Assembly: GCA_905182835.1 (NCBI GenBank)
Contig: CAJJDI010000002.1
Coordinates: 1 to 64,000, forward strand
DNA from: an uncultured Flavobacteriaceae bacterium
GTDB taxonomy: Bacteria; Bacteroidota; Bacteroidia; Flavobacteriales; Flavobacteriaceae
Direction: 5' to 3'
DNA length: 64,000 bases
This document shows, one piece after another, positions 52,591-62,432 of this stretch (the first letter of the stretch is position 1; each line of letters begins with the position of its first letter). The notes beneath the pieces were generated by a model. The model did not search any database. It saw only the letters and a list, made by a program, of their open reading frames with translations, and had not been told where the DNA came from. The position numbers were made by a program, and so were the translations under genes.

Positions 52591-53640
52591 TTAAGATATC
52601 TCTCCGCTTATGCTAAGTTCAAACAAATTCTTAAAATCATTTAAGTTAGTATTTTTAGTTAGTAAAAACATAGATTTACAAATTGCAGATTCAATAGTAA
52701 TGTCTTTTCCAGATATTAACCCTAAATCAACTAGTCTAATCGAAGATTCATATTGCCCCATTTTAACACTTCCTTTAGGACATTGTGAAACATTAATTAC
52801 ATATTTACCACGTTCAATACAAGATTTAATTTCTTTTAGAAACCATTCTGAGTTTAATACATTTCCAGAGCCGTAAGTTTCAATAATCACTACTTTGGAA
52901 TAATCATCTGATAAAATATGTTTAACTATTTTTTTAGATATTCCTGGGAAAATTCTCAACAAAGAAACTCTATCATCAAGGGTATCATAAAAAACAGTGT
53001 TATTATTTACTGGTTTAAAGACATTGTTATAATTAATCTTTAAATCAACCCCAGACTGTGCAATTTCAGGATAATTAAAACTCGCATATGCCTTAAACTG
53101 ATCAGAATTTACTTTTGTAGTTCGATTACCTCGATATAACTTATTATTGAAGTACAAACAAACTTCTTTAATTACATTTTCTTGATTATTTGATAATAAA
53201 GCACTATCAAAATCATGTACTGATCTTGCTAATTGGATTGAAGTTATTAAATGCTCTTTTGCATCAGTTCTTAAGTCGCCTAATGGTAATTGAGATCCTG
53301 TCAGAATAATTGGCTTTGATAAATTTTGAATTAAAAAACTTAACGCTGAGGCTGTATAGCTCATAGTGTCAGTTCCATGTAATATCACAAACCCATCAAA
53401 AGAGTTATAATTAGTTTTTATTATTTCAACTAGTTCAATCCAATTATTGATGCAAATATTTGAAGAGTCGATAGGGTTTTTAATAGATATGGTATCAATA
53501 TGACAGTTTAAAAGTTTAATTTCCTTAACGTTATCTAAAATATTTTCAAAATTAAAAGGTTTCAAATAAGGTTGATTAGCTTCTTTAATCATACCAATTG
53601 TACCCCCGGTATATATTAATAATATTTTTGATTTTGTCAT
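52591..53640 (-). CDS. ansA: Type I L-asparaginase
   Basis: 349 aa, LLIYTGGTIGMIKE, VILHGTDTMSYTASALSFL. Confidence 0.93.
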   Translation of the reverse strand: MTKSKILLIYTGGTIGMIKEANQPYLKPFNFENILDNVKEIKLLNCHIDTISIKNPIDSSNICINNWIELVEIIKTNYNSFDGFVILHGTDTMSYTASALSFLIQNLSKPIILTGSQLPLGDLRTDAKEHLITSIQLARSVHDFDSALLSNNQENVIKEVCLYFNNKLYRGNRTTKVNSDQFKAYASFNYPEIAQSGVDLKINYNNVFKPVNNNTVFYDTLDDRVSLLRIFPGISKKIVKHILSDDYSKVVIIETYGSGNVLNSEWFLKEIKSCIERGKYVINVSQCPKGSVKMGQYESSIRLVDLGLISGKDITIESAICKSMFLLTKNTNLNDFKNLFELSISGEIS

Positions 53641-54410
53641 GCTTTGATTTTAAATAATTCAATTGCATTATTTGTGGTAACTTCTATTATTTTCTCTTCA
53701 GAAATATCATAAACTTCACTTAGCTTTTTAATAATTATTGATAAATAAGAACTCTCATTTCTTTTGCCTCTAAATGGAGTTGGTGCTAAATATGGAGAGT
53801 CTGTCTCAAGAACTAAGTTATCTAATGAAATGTTTTTTAAAAATTTATCGATGTTTCCATTTTTAAAAGTAACAACTCCTCCAATACCTAATTTCATATT
53901 AAAAGAAATTGCTTTCAGAGCCTGTTCATAACTACCACTAAAGCAGTGAAATATTCCCCTAAGTTTTTCTGATTTTTCATTTTCTAATACTTCGAAAATT
54001 TCATCAAAAGCATTTCTACAATGAATTACTATAGGAAGGTTTAACCTTTTAGCTAATTTTATTTGAAATGCAAATGCTTTTTTTTGAATATCTAATGTTG
54101 ATTTATCCCAATATAAGTCAATCCCAATTTCTCCAATTGCCACAATAAGTTGATTTTCCAAAACTTTTTCAACATGGTTTAATTCATCTAAATAGTTGCC
54201 CTTAACACTACAAGGGTGAAGGCCAGCCATCAAGTGCATAATTTCTGGGTATGCAGTTTTTAGTGCAATCATAGACTCCGTGTGGGACGAGTCTATAGCA
54301 GGAAGAAAAAAATTATTTATTTTTAAATCTAATGCACGTTCAATAACCGCGTCAATATCGCCAGCAAATTCTTTTAAATATAAATGAGTGTGAGTGTCCG
54401 TAATCATCAT
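53637..54410 (-). CDS. tatD: TatD-family hydrolase
   Basis: 257 aa, TDTHTHLYLKEF, GEIGIDLYWD, HCRNAFDEI, LETDSPYLAPTPFRGKRNE. Confidence 0.95.
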   Translation of the reverse strand: MMITDTHTHLYLKEFAGDIDAVIERALDLKINNFFLPAIDSSHTESMIALKTAYPEIMHLMAGLHPCSVKGNYLDELNHVEKVLENQLIVAIGEIGIDLYWDKSTLDIQKKAFAFQIKLAKRLNLPIVIHCRNAFDEIFEVLENEKSEKLRGIFHCFSGSYEQALKAISFNMKLGIGGVVTFKNGNIDKFLKNISLDNLVLETDSPYLAPTPFRGKRNESSYLSIIIKKLSEVYDISEEKIIEVTTNNAIELFKIKA

Positions 54411-54438
54411 TTAGTAAAGATATATATACTTACTAAAT
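54409..54438. repeat. Inverted repeat ATTTAGTAA-N12-TTACTAAAT overlapping the tatD start
   Basis: Perfect 9-bp arms at 54409-54417 and 54430-54438. Confidence 0.8.
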
Positions 54439-54532
54439 AATGTGCAAGTATTTTTACAAGTAGCAAAGCCTCCAGTTATTTATTTTTGATTTATATATCA
54501 TATATCTTTTACAGAGAGGGGGTAAAAATAAA

Positions 54533-55732
54533 TTAAAGTTCTAAAGAAGCTTTAATTTTATCATTCATTAGAAACTCAACAGGGCTCTCCAATGCTTCCT
54601 TGATAGCTACTAAGAAGCCTACACTTTCTCTTCCGTCAATAATTCTATGATCATAAGAAAGTGCTAAATACATTATTGGACGAATTTCAACTTTACCGTT
54701 AATTGCAACAGGTCTTTCGATGATATTATGCATTCCTAAAATGCCACTTTGAGGAGGGTTAAGAATTGGGGTCGAAAGCATGCTTCCAAAAACTCCACCA
54801 TTTGAAATTGTAAAAGTTCCTCCAGTCATTTCATCAACTGTTATTTTAGAATCTCTCGCTCTAATAGCTAATCTCTTAACCTCAGATTCAACTTCCTTGA
54901 AGGACATTTTTTCTGCGTGTCTTATAACTGGAACCATCAATCCTTTGGGGCCAGAAACAGCGATACTTATATCACAATAGTCGTAAGTTATCATTTCTTT
55001 ACCATCAATCATTGAGTTAACAGCTGGAAATAGCTTTAAGGCTCTCACAACCGCTAAAGTAAAAAATGACATAAAACCTAAGCCAACTGCGTGCTTACTT
55101 TTAAATTCTTCTTTATATTTTGATCTTAAATCAAATATTGCAGACATGTCAACTTCATTAAATGTAGTTAGCATAGCTGTTTCGTTTTTTACTGTAACTA
55201 ATCTTTCGGCAACTTTTCTTCTAAGCATTGAGAGTTTAGTCCTGCTTTCACTTCTGTCATTCTTATTAGATGGAGATCCCATTGACGGCTTAGAGTTTAC
55301 AGCGTCTTCTTTAGTGACCCTTCCATCTTTACCGGTACCAGTAATATCAGAAATTTCTAAATTATTTTCAGTAATTATTTTTCTAGCTGAAGGACTCGCA
55401 ATATGTGATTTAGTATTTGATTGTGGTATAGAGGTTTCTTTTTTTACTTCTTTAGCGGTATTTTCAATAACTGTTTTAGGTTTACTATCATTTACTGCAC
55501 TTGTGTCAATTAAACAAACTACTTGACCTACTTCAACCGCATCACCTTCATCAGCTTTTAAAGTTATCAATCCACTTTCTTCCGCTGGTAGTTCTAATGT
55601 AGCTTTGTCACTATCAACCTCAGCTATTACTTGATCTTTTTCAACATAATCTCCATCTGAAACTAGCCAAGTAGCAATCTCTACTTCTGTGATAGATTCT
55701 CCAGGAGATGGAACTTTCATTTCTAAAATCAT
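54533..55732 (-). CDS. sucB: 2-oxoglutarate dehydrogenase E2 (dihydrolipoyl succinyltransferase)
   Basis: 399 aa, lipoyl domain [15 protein letters not shown]3-binding [32 protein letters not shown], catalytic [14 protein letters not shown]. Confidence 0.96.
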   Translation of the reverse strand: MILEMKVPSPGESITEVEIATWLVSDGDYVEKDQVIAEVDSDKATLELPAEESGLITLKADEGDAVEVGQVVCLIDTSAVNDSKPKTVIENTAKEVKKETSIPQSNTKSHIASPSARKIITENNLEISDITGTGKDGRVTKEDAVNSKPSMGSPSNKNDRSESRTKLSMLRRKVAERLVTVKNETAMLTTFNEVDMSAIFDLRSKYKEEFKSKHAVGLGFMSFFTLAVVRALKLFPAVNSMIDGKEMITYDYCDISIAVSGPKGLMVPVIRHAEKMSFKEVESEVKRLAIRARDSKITVDEMTGGTFTISNGGVFGSMLSTPILNPPQSGILGMHNIIERPVAINGKVEIRPIMYLALSYDHRIIDGRESVGFLVAIKEALESPVEFLMNDKIKASLEL

Positions 55733-55745
55733 AATATCTTGTCTT

Positions 55746-55841
55746 TTATATAGAACTATTTGCAGTAACTACAATTAAAATATACCCAATAATAATTAAA
55801 CCTATAATGTAATACCTATTTTTTAAACACTTTTTTAACAT
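55746..55841 (-). CDS. Uncalled 31-aa putative single-TM small protein [31 protein letters not shown]
   Basis: ATG-to-TAA read by hand on the minus strand; positively charged N-terminus then a hydrophobic helix; in-frame TAA just upstream. Confidence 0.45.
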   Translation of the reverse strand: MLKKCLKNRYYIIGLIIIGYILIVVTANSSI

Positions 55842-56032
55842 ATACACTTACTTTATTTACCTAATTCAAAACCTTAATTTGTTCAATTTCTAAATCAAAC
55901 TTATATAAAAACTTTTTACCTAATTTATTAACTCTATTATATCTAAATATAAACATACAATTCCAAACAATTTCTTCTATATAATAAAACTGACGATATA
56001 AATTCACATTTTTATATATATAAATATCTTAA

Positions 56033-58828
56033 TTATTTTTTACTCTTTTGATTATTTTTTTCTTTATCAAAGACATAGTCGATTACTTCTTGATGTCTTC
56101 TTTTAAATCTAACAGTACTCCCTGCAGCTGTAGTTCCGTAAGTTCTTCTAGATGCGACTCTGAAATTCCTTGCGTCATCTAAATTCATTAGAATATGCGT
56201 ATATGCACCCATATTTCTAGGTTCTTCTTGAGCCCAAACAAAATCATCCGCTAAAGAGTATTTTGAAATAATTGACCTGATTAAATTTACCGGTAATGGG
56301 AAAAGTTGTTCAACTCTAACAAGCGCAACATCATCTCTTCCTAACCTCTCTTTTTGATCTAATAAATCATAATAAAATTTTCCTGTCACAAAAACTACCG
56401 TATTGATTTTTTTTAAATCTACAACAGTATCATCATCAATTAAAGGCTTAAAACTTCCTTTAGTAAACTCATCCACAGTTGACAGAACTTTTGGATGTCT
56501 TAACAAACTTTTAGGAGTGAAAATTACTAATGGTTTTCTGAAAGTTGCTTTCATTTGCCTTCTTAAAATATGAAACATATTTGCAGGCGTAGAACAATTT
56601 GCGATATAAACATTATCCTTTGCGCATAGCTGCAGGTACCTTTCCATTCTAGCTGAAGAGTGTTCTGCCCCCTGCCCTTCGTACCCATGAGGTAATAACA
56701 TAACTAAACTATTCTGAGTTTTCCACTTATCTTCTGCTGAAAATAAATACTGATCAATTATAATTTGAGCTCCATTACTGAAATCTCCAAATTGAGCTTC
56801 CCAAATTGTTAATGTATTAGGGCTTGCCATAGAATATCCATAATCAAAACCTAATACAGCATATTCGGATAATAATGAATTATAAATACTAAAAACTCCT
56901 TGGTCATCACTTATGTTATTATGAAGTACTATCTCTTCCTCGCTATCTTCTACCTTAACCACTCCATGTCTGTGAGAAAAAGTCCCTCTTTCAACATCTT
57001 GACCTGATATTCTAACATTAAATCCTTCCTCAAGCAAAGATCCATAAGCTAGATGTTCTGCCATTGACCAGTCTAGCTTGTCTTGTTCAAACATAACTGA
57101 TCTACTATTTATTAATTTTTTTATTTTATTAATAAACTTTTTTTCTTTAGGAAGTTTTGAAAGCACATTAACAATCTTTTCCATTTTTAATCTTGGATAA
57201 GTTGTGTCAATTACTTCCATCATCTTATTTTGATTAGCTTTCTCAAAATTCACCCACTCAGAACTCATGAATTCGGTTACGACTGTTTGATTGTCTTTTT
57301 TTGAGTCTTCTAAATAGTCGTTTAAATTAGCTTTATAATCGTGTTCAAGGGTTTTGGTATAATTTGAATCTATAATCCCTTCACTTATAAGTTTGTTAGT
57401 GTATATTTCTTTAGGATTTAGATGTTTTGATATGGCTTTATATAATTTTGGTTGAGTAAATCTAGGCTCATCCCCTTCATTGTGACCATATTTTCTATAG
57501 CCGAGCAAATCAATAAAAACATCTTTTTTAAATTTCATTCTAAAGTCTAAAGCAAATGATACGGCATGGACTACAGCTTCAACATCATCAGAATTCACAT
57601 GCATAACTGGTGATAAAGTGACTTTGGCAACATCTGTACAATAAGTACTTGACCTCCCATCTAGATAGTTTGTAGTAAAACCTATTTGATTATTTACTAC
57701 AATATGTATAGTGCCATCGGTTTTATAACCTTCTAGATTAGCCATTTGAACTAGTTCATAAGCAATACCTTGTCCAGAAATTGCAGCATCCCCATGGACT
57801 ATTATTGGTAGTACTTTCTCGAAATTATTAATATGATAATTATCTTGCTTTGCCCTAACAATACCTTCTACTATAGAGCCCACAGTTTCTAAGTGAGATG
57901 GATTAGGTGCTATATTAATATTTACCTTTTTTCCTGAATCAGTTTCTCTATGACTTGTCCAACCTAAGTGATATTTTACATCGCCATCAAACACTTCTTC
58001 TTCATAATCTTTACCTTCAAATTCACTAAATATTGCTTTGGGTGATTTACCAAATATATTTGTAAGAGTATTAAGTCTACCTCTATGTGACATACCCATT
58101 ACAAACTCTTCAACCCCTAAGTTTGCTGCACTTTCAAGTAGTGTATCTAAAGCAGGAATTAAAGATTCTCCCCCCTCAAGTGAAAATCTTTTTTGACCAA
58201 CATATTTGGTGTGTAAAAAATTTTCAAATGAAACAGCTTGAACTAATTTTTTTAATATGTGTTTTTTTTGATCTACGCTAAAAACTGGATGGTTGTCATT
58301 TTTATTTAACCAGCCTTGAATCCATTTCTTTTTTTCTGGGTTTCTAATATACATGTATTCTACACCAGTAGCATCACAGTAAATAGCTTCTAAGTGTTGA
58401 ATAATTATTTTTAAAGGCTGTGGGCCTAAACCTAAAATATCACCAGCATTAAAAGTGTTATTCAAATCACTTTCATTTAAATCAAAATTTTCAATATCAA
58501 GATTAGGCAGGTAATTTCTTCGGTCTCTAACAGGGTTAGTTTTAGTAAATAAATGACCACTACCTCGGTACGCATCAATTAAATTGATAACGTTAAATTC
58601 TTTTTTTACATGTTGAGGTATTTGATTTGTTACTCCATCAACTATTTCTTCAATAAAGTTATTGTTACTTCCAAAATCATAGCCTTGAAAAAAAGCTCTC
58701 CAACTTGGCTCTAAGGAATCTGGATTTTCCAGATATTGATCATATAAATCAGCAAAATAACCGGAGTGTGCAGCATTTAAAAAAGAAAAATTATCCATAT
58801 TTTTTTTGAAGTATTTTCTTAGCAACAA
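56033..58828 (-). CDS. sucA: 2-oxoglutarate dehydrogenase E1 (start may be ATG at 58798)
   Basis: 931 aa, FSFLNAAHSGYFADLYDQYLENPDSLEPSWRAFFQGY, MGMSHRGRLNTLTNI, HGDAAISGQGIAYE. Confidence 0.96.
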   Translation of the reverse strand: MLLRKYFKKNMDNFSFLNAAHSGYFADLYDQYLENPDSLEPSWRAFFQGYDFGSNNNFIEEIVDGVTNQIPQHVKKEFNVINLIDAYRGSGHLFTKTNPVRDRRNYLPNLDIENFDLNESDLNNTFNAGDILGLGPQPLKIIIQHLEAIYCDATGVEYMYIRNPEKKKWIQGWLNKNDNHPVFSVDQKKHILKKLVQAVSFENFLHTKYVGQKRFSLEGGESLIPALDTLLESAANLGVEEFVMGMSHRGRLNTLTNIFGKSPKAIFSEFEGKDYEEEVFDGDVKYHLGWTSHRETDSGKKVNINIAPNPSHLETVGSIVEGIVRAKQDNYHINNFEKVLPIIVHGDAAISGQGIAYELVQMANLEGYKTDGTIHIVVNNQIGFTTNYLDGRSSTYCTDVAKVTLSPVMHVNSDDVEAVVHAVSFALDFRMKFKKDVFIDLLGYRKYGHNEGDEPRFTQPKLYKAISKHLNPKEIYTNKLISEGIIDSNYTKTLEHDYKANLNDYLEDSKKDNQTVVTEFMSSEWVNFEKANQNKMMEVIDTTYPRLKMEKIVNVLSKLPKEKKFINKIKKLINSRSVMFEQDKLDWSMAEHLAYGSLLEEGFNVRISGQDVERGTFSHRHGVVKVEDSEEEIVLHNNISDDQGVFSIYNSLLSEYAVLGFDYGYSMASPNTLTIWEAQFGDFSNGAQIIIDQYLFSAEDKWKTQNSLVMLLPHGYEGQGAEHSSARMERYLQLCAKDNVYIANCSTPANMFHILRRQMKATFRKPLVIFTPKSLLRHPKVLSTVDEFTKGSFKPLIDDDTVVDLKKINTVVFVTGKFYYDLLDQKERLGRDDVALVRVEQLFPLPVNLIRSIISKYSLADDFVWAQEEPRNMGAYTHILMNLDDARNFRVASRRTYGTTAAGSTVRFKRRHQEVIDYVFDKEKNNQKSKK

Positions 58829-58886
58829 AGTTAATCAAAAAAATAAATATTTACTAAATAAGCTACTCAAAATTAAGAAATAGATT

Positions 58887-59861
58887 TTATATTTTTCTAT
58901 CCATTAATGAATTTCCAAATTCTTGTAATAATTTCTTTTTTTCTTTTGAAATGTCTAAAGAATCTAGAATTTGAAAAGCAGAATTTGTATACTTTTTTAT
59001 TTCATTAATAGTAAAATCAACTGAACCACTCTCTTTAAATAAAAGTTTTGATTGATCTATTTTGACTTGAGAATTATTATCATTAGAATATAATCTCAGT
59101 AATTGATTCTTTTTTTCTTCAGGTAAAAATTCTATTGCTTTTAAATAAAGGTAAGTCTTCTTGTTTTCTAGAATATCACCACCTATTTTTTTTCCAAATT
59201 TTGATTCATCTCCGAAAGCATCCAAGTAGTCATCTTGAAGTTGAAATGCAATGCCTAAGTATTTACCAAAATCATATATTTTATTTTGATCCTGCTTATT
59301 TGCTTGAGCAATTATAGCTCCCATTTTCATAGAGGCACCTAAAAGAACAGCTGTTTTGTACGTAATCATTTTTAAATAATCCTCTACCTTAACATCATCC
59401 CTTGTTTCAAAATCTACATCATATTGCTGTCCTTCACAAACTTCGATTGCCGTCTTGCTAAAAAGCTTAGCTAAATCCACAAAAACTTTGCCCTCATAGT
59501 TTTCAAAAAGCTGATAAGCTTGAATCAGCATTACATCTCCAGATAATATACCTGTACTAATATTCCATTTTTTATGCACAGTTTGATTACCTCTTCTCAA
59601 GTCTGCTGAATCCATAATATCATCATGGACTAGGGAGAAATTATGAAAAACTTCAACAGCTAACGCAGCGTCTAAACCAGGCTTGTAGTTATCACAAAAA
59701 ATATCAGCCGCCATTAAAGTTAGAATAGGGCGAAGTCTTTTCCCTTTTAGAGTTAAAATATAGGATACTGGGTCGTATAGATTTAAAGGCTCCTTATCTC
59801 TTGGGAATCTTTTTAGATAATCTACAAAAACTTCTCGATATTGACTAACTGTAAGCATCAT
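58887..59861 (-). CDS. Polyprenyl (isoprenyl) diphosphate synthase
   Basis: 324 aa, KGKRLRPILTLMAAD, LVHDDIMDSADLRRG, FQLQDDYLD. Confidence 0.95.
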   Translation of the reverse strand: MMLTVSQYREVFVDYLKRFPRDKEPLNLYDPVSYILTLKGKRLRPILTLMAADIFCDNYKPGLDAALAVEVFHNFSLVHDDIMDSADLRRGNQTVHKKWNISTGILSGDVMLIQAYQLFENYEGKVFVDLAKLFSKTAIEVCEGQQYDVDFETRDDVKVEDYLKMITYKTAVLLGASMKMGAIIAQANKQDQNKIYDFGKYLGIAFQLQDDYLDAFGDESKFGKKIGGDILENKKTYLYLKAIEFLPEEKKNQLLRLYSNDNNSQVKIDQSKLLFKESGSVDFTINEIKKYTNSAFQILDSLDISKEKKKLLQEFGNSLMDRKI

Positions 59862-59920
59862 GCAAAAATAATGTATTTAATTACATGAGTAAATTATATT
59901 ATCAAAAAACCTAAAAAACT

Positions 59921-59952
59921 TTTGTAGTATATAAAGTTTCCTTATATATTTG
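59921..59952 (+). promoter_or_regulatory. Promoter of DUF2141-tetR-efflux operon: TTTG-N20-TATATTTG
   Basis: TTTG 59921-59924, TATATTTG 59945-59952, 20-nt spacer. Confidence 0.68.
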
Positions 59953-59971
59953 CACCCCAACTTAGATAAAT

Positions 59972-60412
59972 ATGAAAAAAGGATTCGTATTAATAGTTTT
60001 TTACTTTGTAGGATTAGTAAATGTATATAGTCAACTACATGAAATTCAAATAGAAATAGAAAACATTAAAAATAGCGGAACAGCTTATATCGCTATCTAC
60101 AATGGTTCAAAATCATTTGAAAAAGATAATGGAAAAAAAAGTGCAGATAAACAAATGTACATAAAAAGTATAGTTGAAAAAGTTAATACTGAAAGGTTCA
60201 TAAAAAGAATAGAAATAGAAGAAGGGGTATATGCTATAAGTTTATTTATAGATTCTAACGGAAATAAAAAACTAGATAAAAATTTAATTGGAATTCCGAC
60301 CGAACAATATGGGTTTTCAAATAATGCAGTTGGATTCCTAGGGAAACCAACATTTAAAAATGCATCTTTTAAATTAATAAAAGACTCCAAACAAATAATT
60401 ATATTAAAATGA
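59972..60412 (+). CDS. DUF2141 secreted protein
   Basis: 146 aa with signal peptide, GTAYIAIYNGSKSFEK..., YAISLFIDSNGNKKLDKNLIGIPTEQYGFSNNA. Confidence 0.88.
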   Translation: MKKGFVLIVFYFVGLVNVYSQLHEIQIEIENIKNSGTAYIAIYNGSKSFEKDNGKKSADKQMYIKSIVEKVNTERFIKRIEIEEGVYAISLFIDSNGNKKLDKNLIGIPTEQYGFSNNAVGFLGKPTFKNASFKLIKDSKQIIILK

Positions 60413-61017
60413 AGGATAAAATAATTAATAAAGCAACAGATCTTTTTTTAAGTCTTGGTTTCAAAAGCGTAACCATGGATGATATTGCCAATGACTTAGG
60501 TATTTCGAAGAAAACTATCTACACTTATTTCGAAAACAAAACATGTTTAGTTGAAGAGATAACTACACGTCTATTTAAAAAAATTACAGATGGTTTAAAT
60601 GAAATTAAAATAAAGTCATTAGATCCAATTACTGAACTTCATGATATAAAAATATTTTTAATGAATTCTCTAAAAGGGGAAAAAACATCACCTTATTATC
60701 AGTTGCAAAAATATTATCCATCAATTCATAAAGAGCTTAAAAAAAAGAAATTTGAATTTATATTGGAATCCACTAAAAAAAGTTTAGAAAAGGGAGTTGA
60801 ACTTGGAATATATAGAAAAAAAATAAATGTAGAATTTATTTCAAGGTTATATTTTAATGGAATTATAGGTATAAGAGATCTTCAAATATTTCCCACAGAA
60901 ACATTTAAGCCAGTTATTTTAATGGAAAACTATTCAGAATATCATCTTCGAGCTATTGTTACCAGACTAGGGTTAAAAAAATTAGAGAAATTTTTATCAA
61001 ATCAAACAAAAGTATAA
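60409..61017 (+). CDS. TetR/AcrR-family transcriptional regulator
   Basis: 202 aa, N-terminal HTH MKDKIINKATDLFLSLGFKSVTMDDIANDLGISKKTIYTYFENK. Confidence 0.94.
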   Translation: MKDKIINKATDLFLSLGFKSVTMDDIANDLGISKKTIYTYFENKTCLVEEITTRLFKKITDGLNEIKIKSLDPITELHDIKIFLMNSLKGEKTSPYYQLQKYYPSIHKELKKKKFEFILESTKKSLEKGVELGIYRKKINVEFISRLYFNGIIGIRDLQIFPTETFKPVILMENYSEYHLRAIVTRLGLKKLEKFLSNQTKV

Positions 61018-61018
61018 T

Positions 61019-62425
61019 ATGAAAAATATCCTGTTCTTTTTTATAATTGTGTATAATTTCGGCTATTCTCAGACTGATAAAATGAATTTAAGTTTAGAGG
61101 AAGCAATTAATTATGCGCAAATTAATAATGCAACTTTAAAATCTGCCGACCTTCAAATCAAAGCAGCGGAGGCAATTAAATGGGAAACAATTTCCGTTGG
61201 ATTGCCAAAAATAAATGCTAGTATAAATTACAGTAATTGGATAAAACAACAAGTATCATTAATACCTGCTGCTGCATTTGATAACACACAAAACATTGTA
61301 GATGTTGTTAATAATTATTTTAATGTGAATCAAAATAATAACAACATTAATCAGGCAGAGGGTTTAATTCCACTAAAGTTTGGCACAAAACAGTCAGTTG
61401 AAGGAAGCGTCAGCTTAACACAATTAGTGTTTGATGGTTCTTATTTTGTAGGATTAAAATCCGTACAGATTTATGTTGATATTGAAGAAGGAATAAGGAA
61501 TAAAACATCTATTGAGTTGCGAAAAAGCACCATTGAATCTTACAGTAACGTATTATTAGCTAAAGAGAGTGTTCGTATTATAAATGAAAACATAAAAATA
61601 GTAAAGAAAACACTAAATGAAGTAATAAAAATATACGAAAATGGCCTTACTGAAGAAGAAAACATAGAGCAGTTACAAATTACATTATCAAGCTTACAAA
61701 GCAATTTAAAAAATGGGGTTTTACAACATAAATTGGCTTCGCAGCTATTAAACCTTATTCTAGGATTAGAAATTAATCAAAAAGTAACCTTAACTGAAAA
61801 TTTTGATGATTTAATAAACAAAAATATAGATCTATCAGTAGTTTCAAAAAATAGTAATATTAAAAAATCTGCAGATTATATTATTAAACAAAATGACAAA
61901 ACATCTAAAGAATTACTAGTTTTTTATGAAAAGACAAAGCTATTACCAACATTAAAAGCTTTTATAAATGCAGGTTATTCAGGATATTCAGATGAATTTA
62001 ATTTTACTGATAAATCTCAAAAATGGTACGGTTCAACAATTTTTGGACTTAAAATGGATATTCCTATTTTAAGCTCAGGAGAGCAGTTATCTAAAATAAC
62101 AAGGGCAAAAATCAACTTAGAAAAAGCAATTTTACAATTAGACGAATTTGAAAAAAAATTAAGTATTGAAGTTAATCTCGCTAAAGGGAATTATCAATTT
62201 GCAATAGAAGACTATTACAATAAAAAGAGAAATCTTGAATTGGCTGAAAGAATTGAGAAAAAAAATCAAATTAAGTTTACAGAAGGAATAGCTTCTAGTT
62301 TTGATTTAAGAGATGCTCAAACTCAACTTTACAAATCACAACAAAGCTATTTATTATCTATGTTGAATATAATAAATTCAAAGGCTAAATTAGAATCATT
62401 AACATCTGAAAACAATCAAAATTAA
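61019..62425 (+). CDS. TolC-family outer membrane efflux protein
   Basis: 468 aa, signal peptide, LSLEEAINYAQINNATLKSADLQIKAAEA. Confidence 0.93.
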   Translation: MKNILFFFIIVYNFGYSQTDKMNLSLEEAINYAQINNATLKSADLQIKAAEAIKWETISVGLPKINASINYSNWIKQQVSLIPAAAFDNTQNIVDVVNNYFNVNQNNNNINQAEGLIPLKFGTKQSVEGSVSLTQLVFDGSYFVGLKSVQIYVDIEEGIRNKTSIELRKSTIESYSNVLLAKESVRIINENIKIVKKTLNEVIKIYENGLTEEENIEQLQITLSSLQSNLKNGVLQHKLASQLLNLILGLEINQKVTLTENFDDLINKNIDLSVVSKNSNIKKSADYIIKQNDKTSKELLVFYEKTKLLPTLKAFINAGYSGYSDEFNFTDKSQKWYGSTIFGLKMDIPILSSGEQLSKITRAKINLEKAILQLDEFEKKLSIEVNLAKGNYQFAIEDYYNKKRNLELAERIEKKNQIKFTEGIASSFDLRDAQTQLYKSQQSYLLSMLNIINSKAKLESLTSENNQN

Positions 62426-62432
62426 TTTAATT

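Noticed and set aside
54507-54527. TTTTAC-N9-GTAAAA inverted repeat after odhB
   Set aside because: Only a 6-bp AT-rich stem; too weak to call a terminator.
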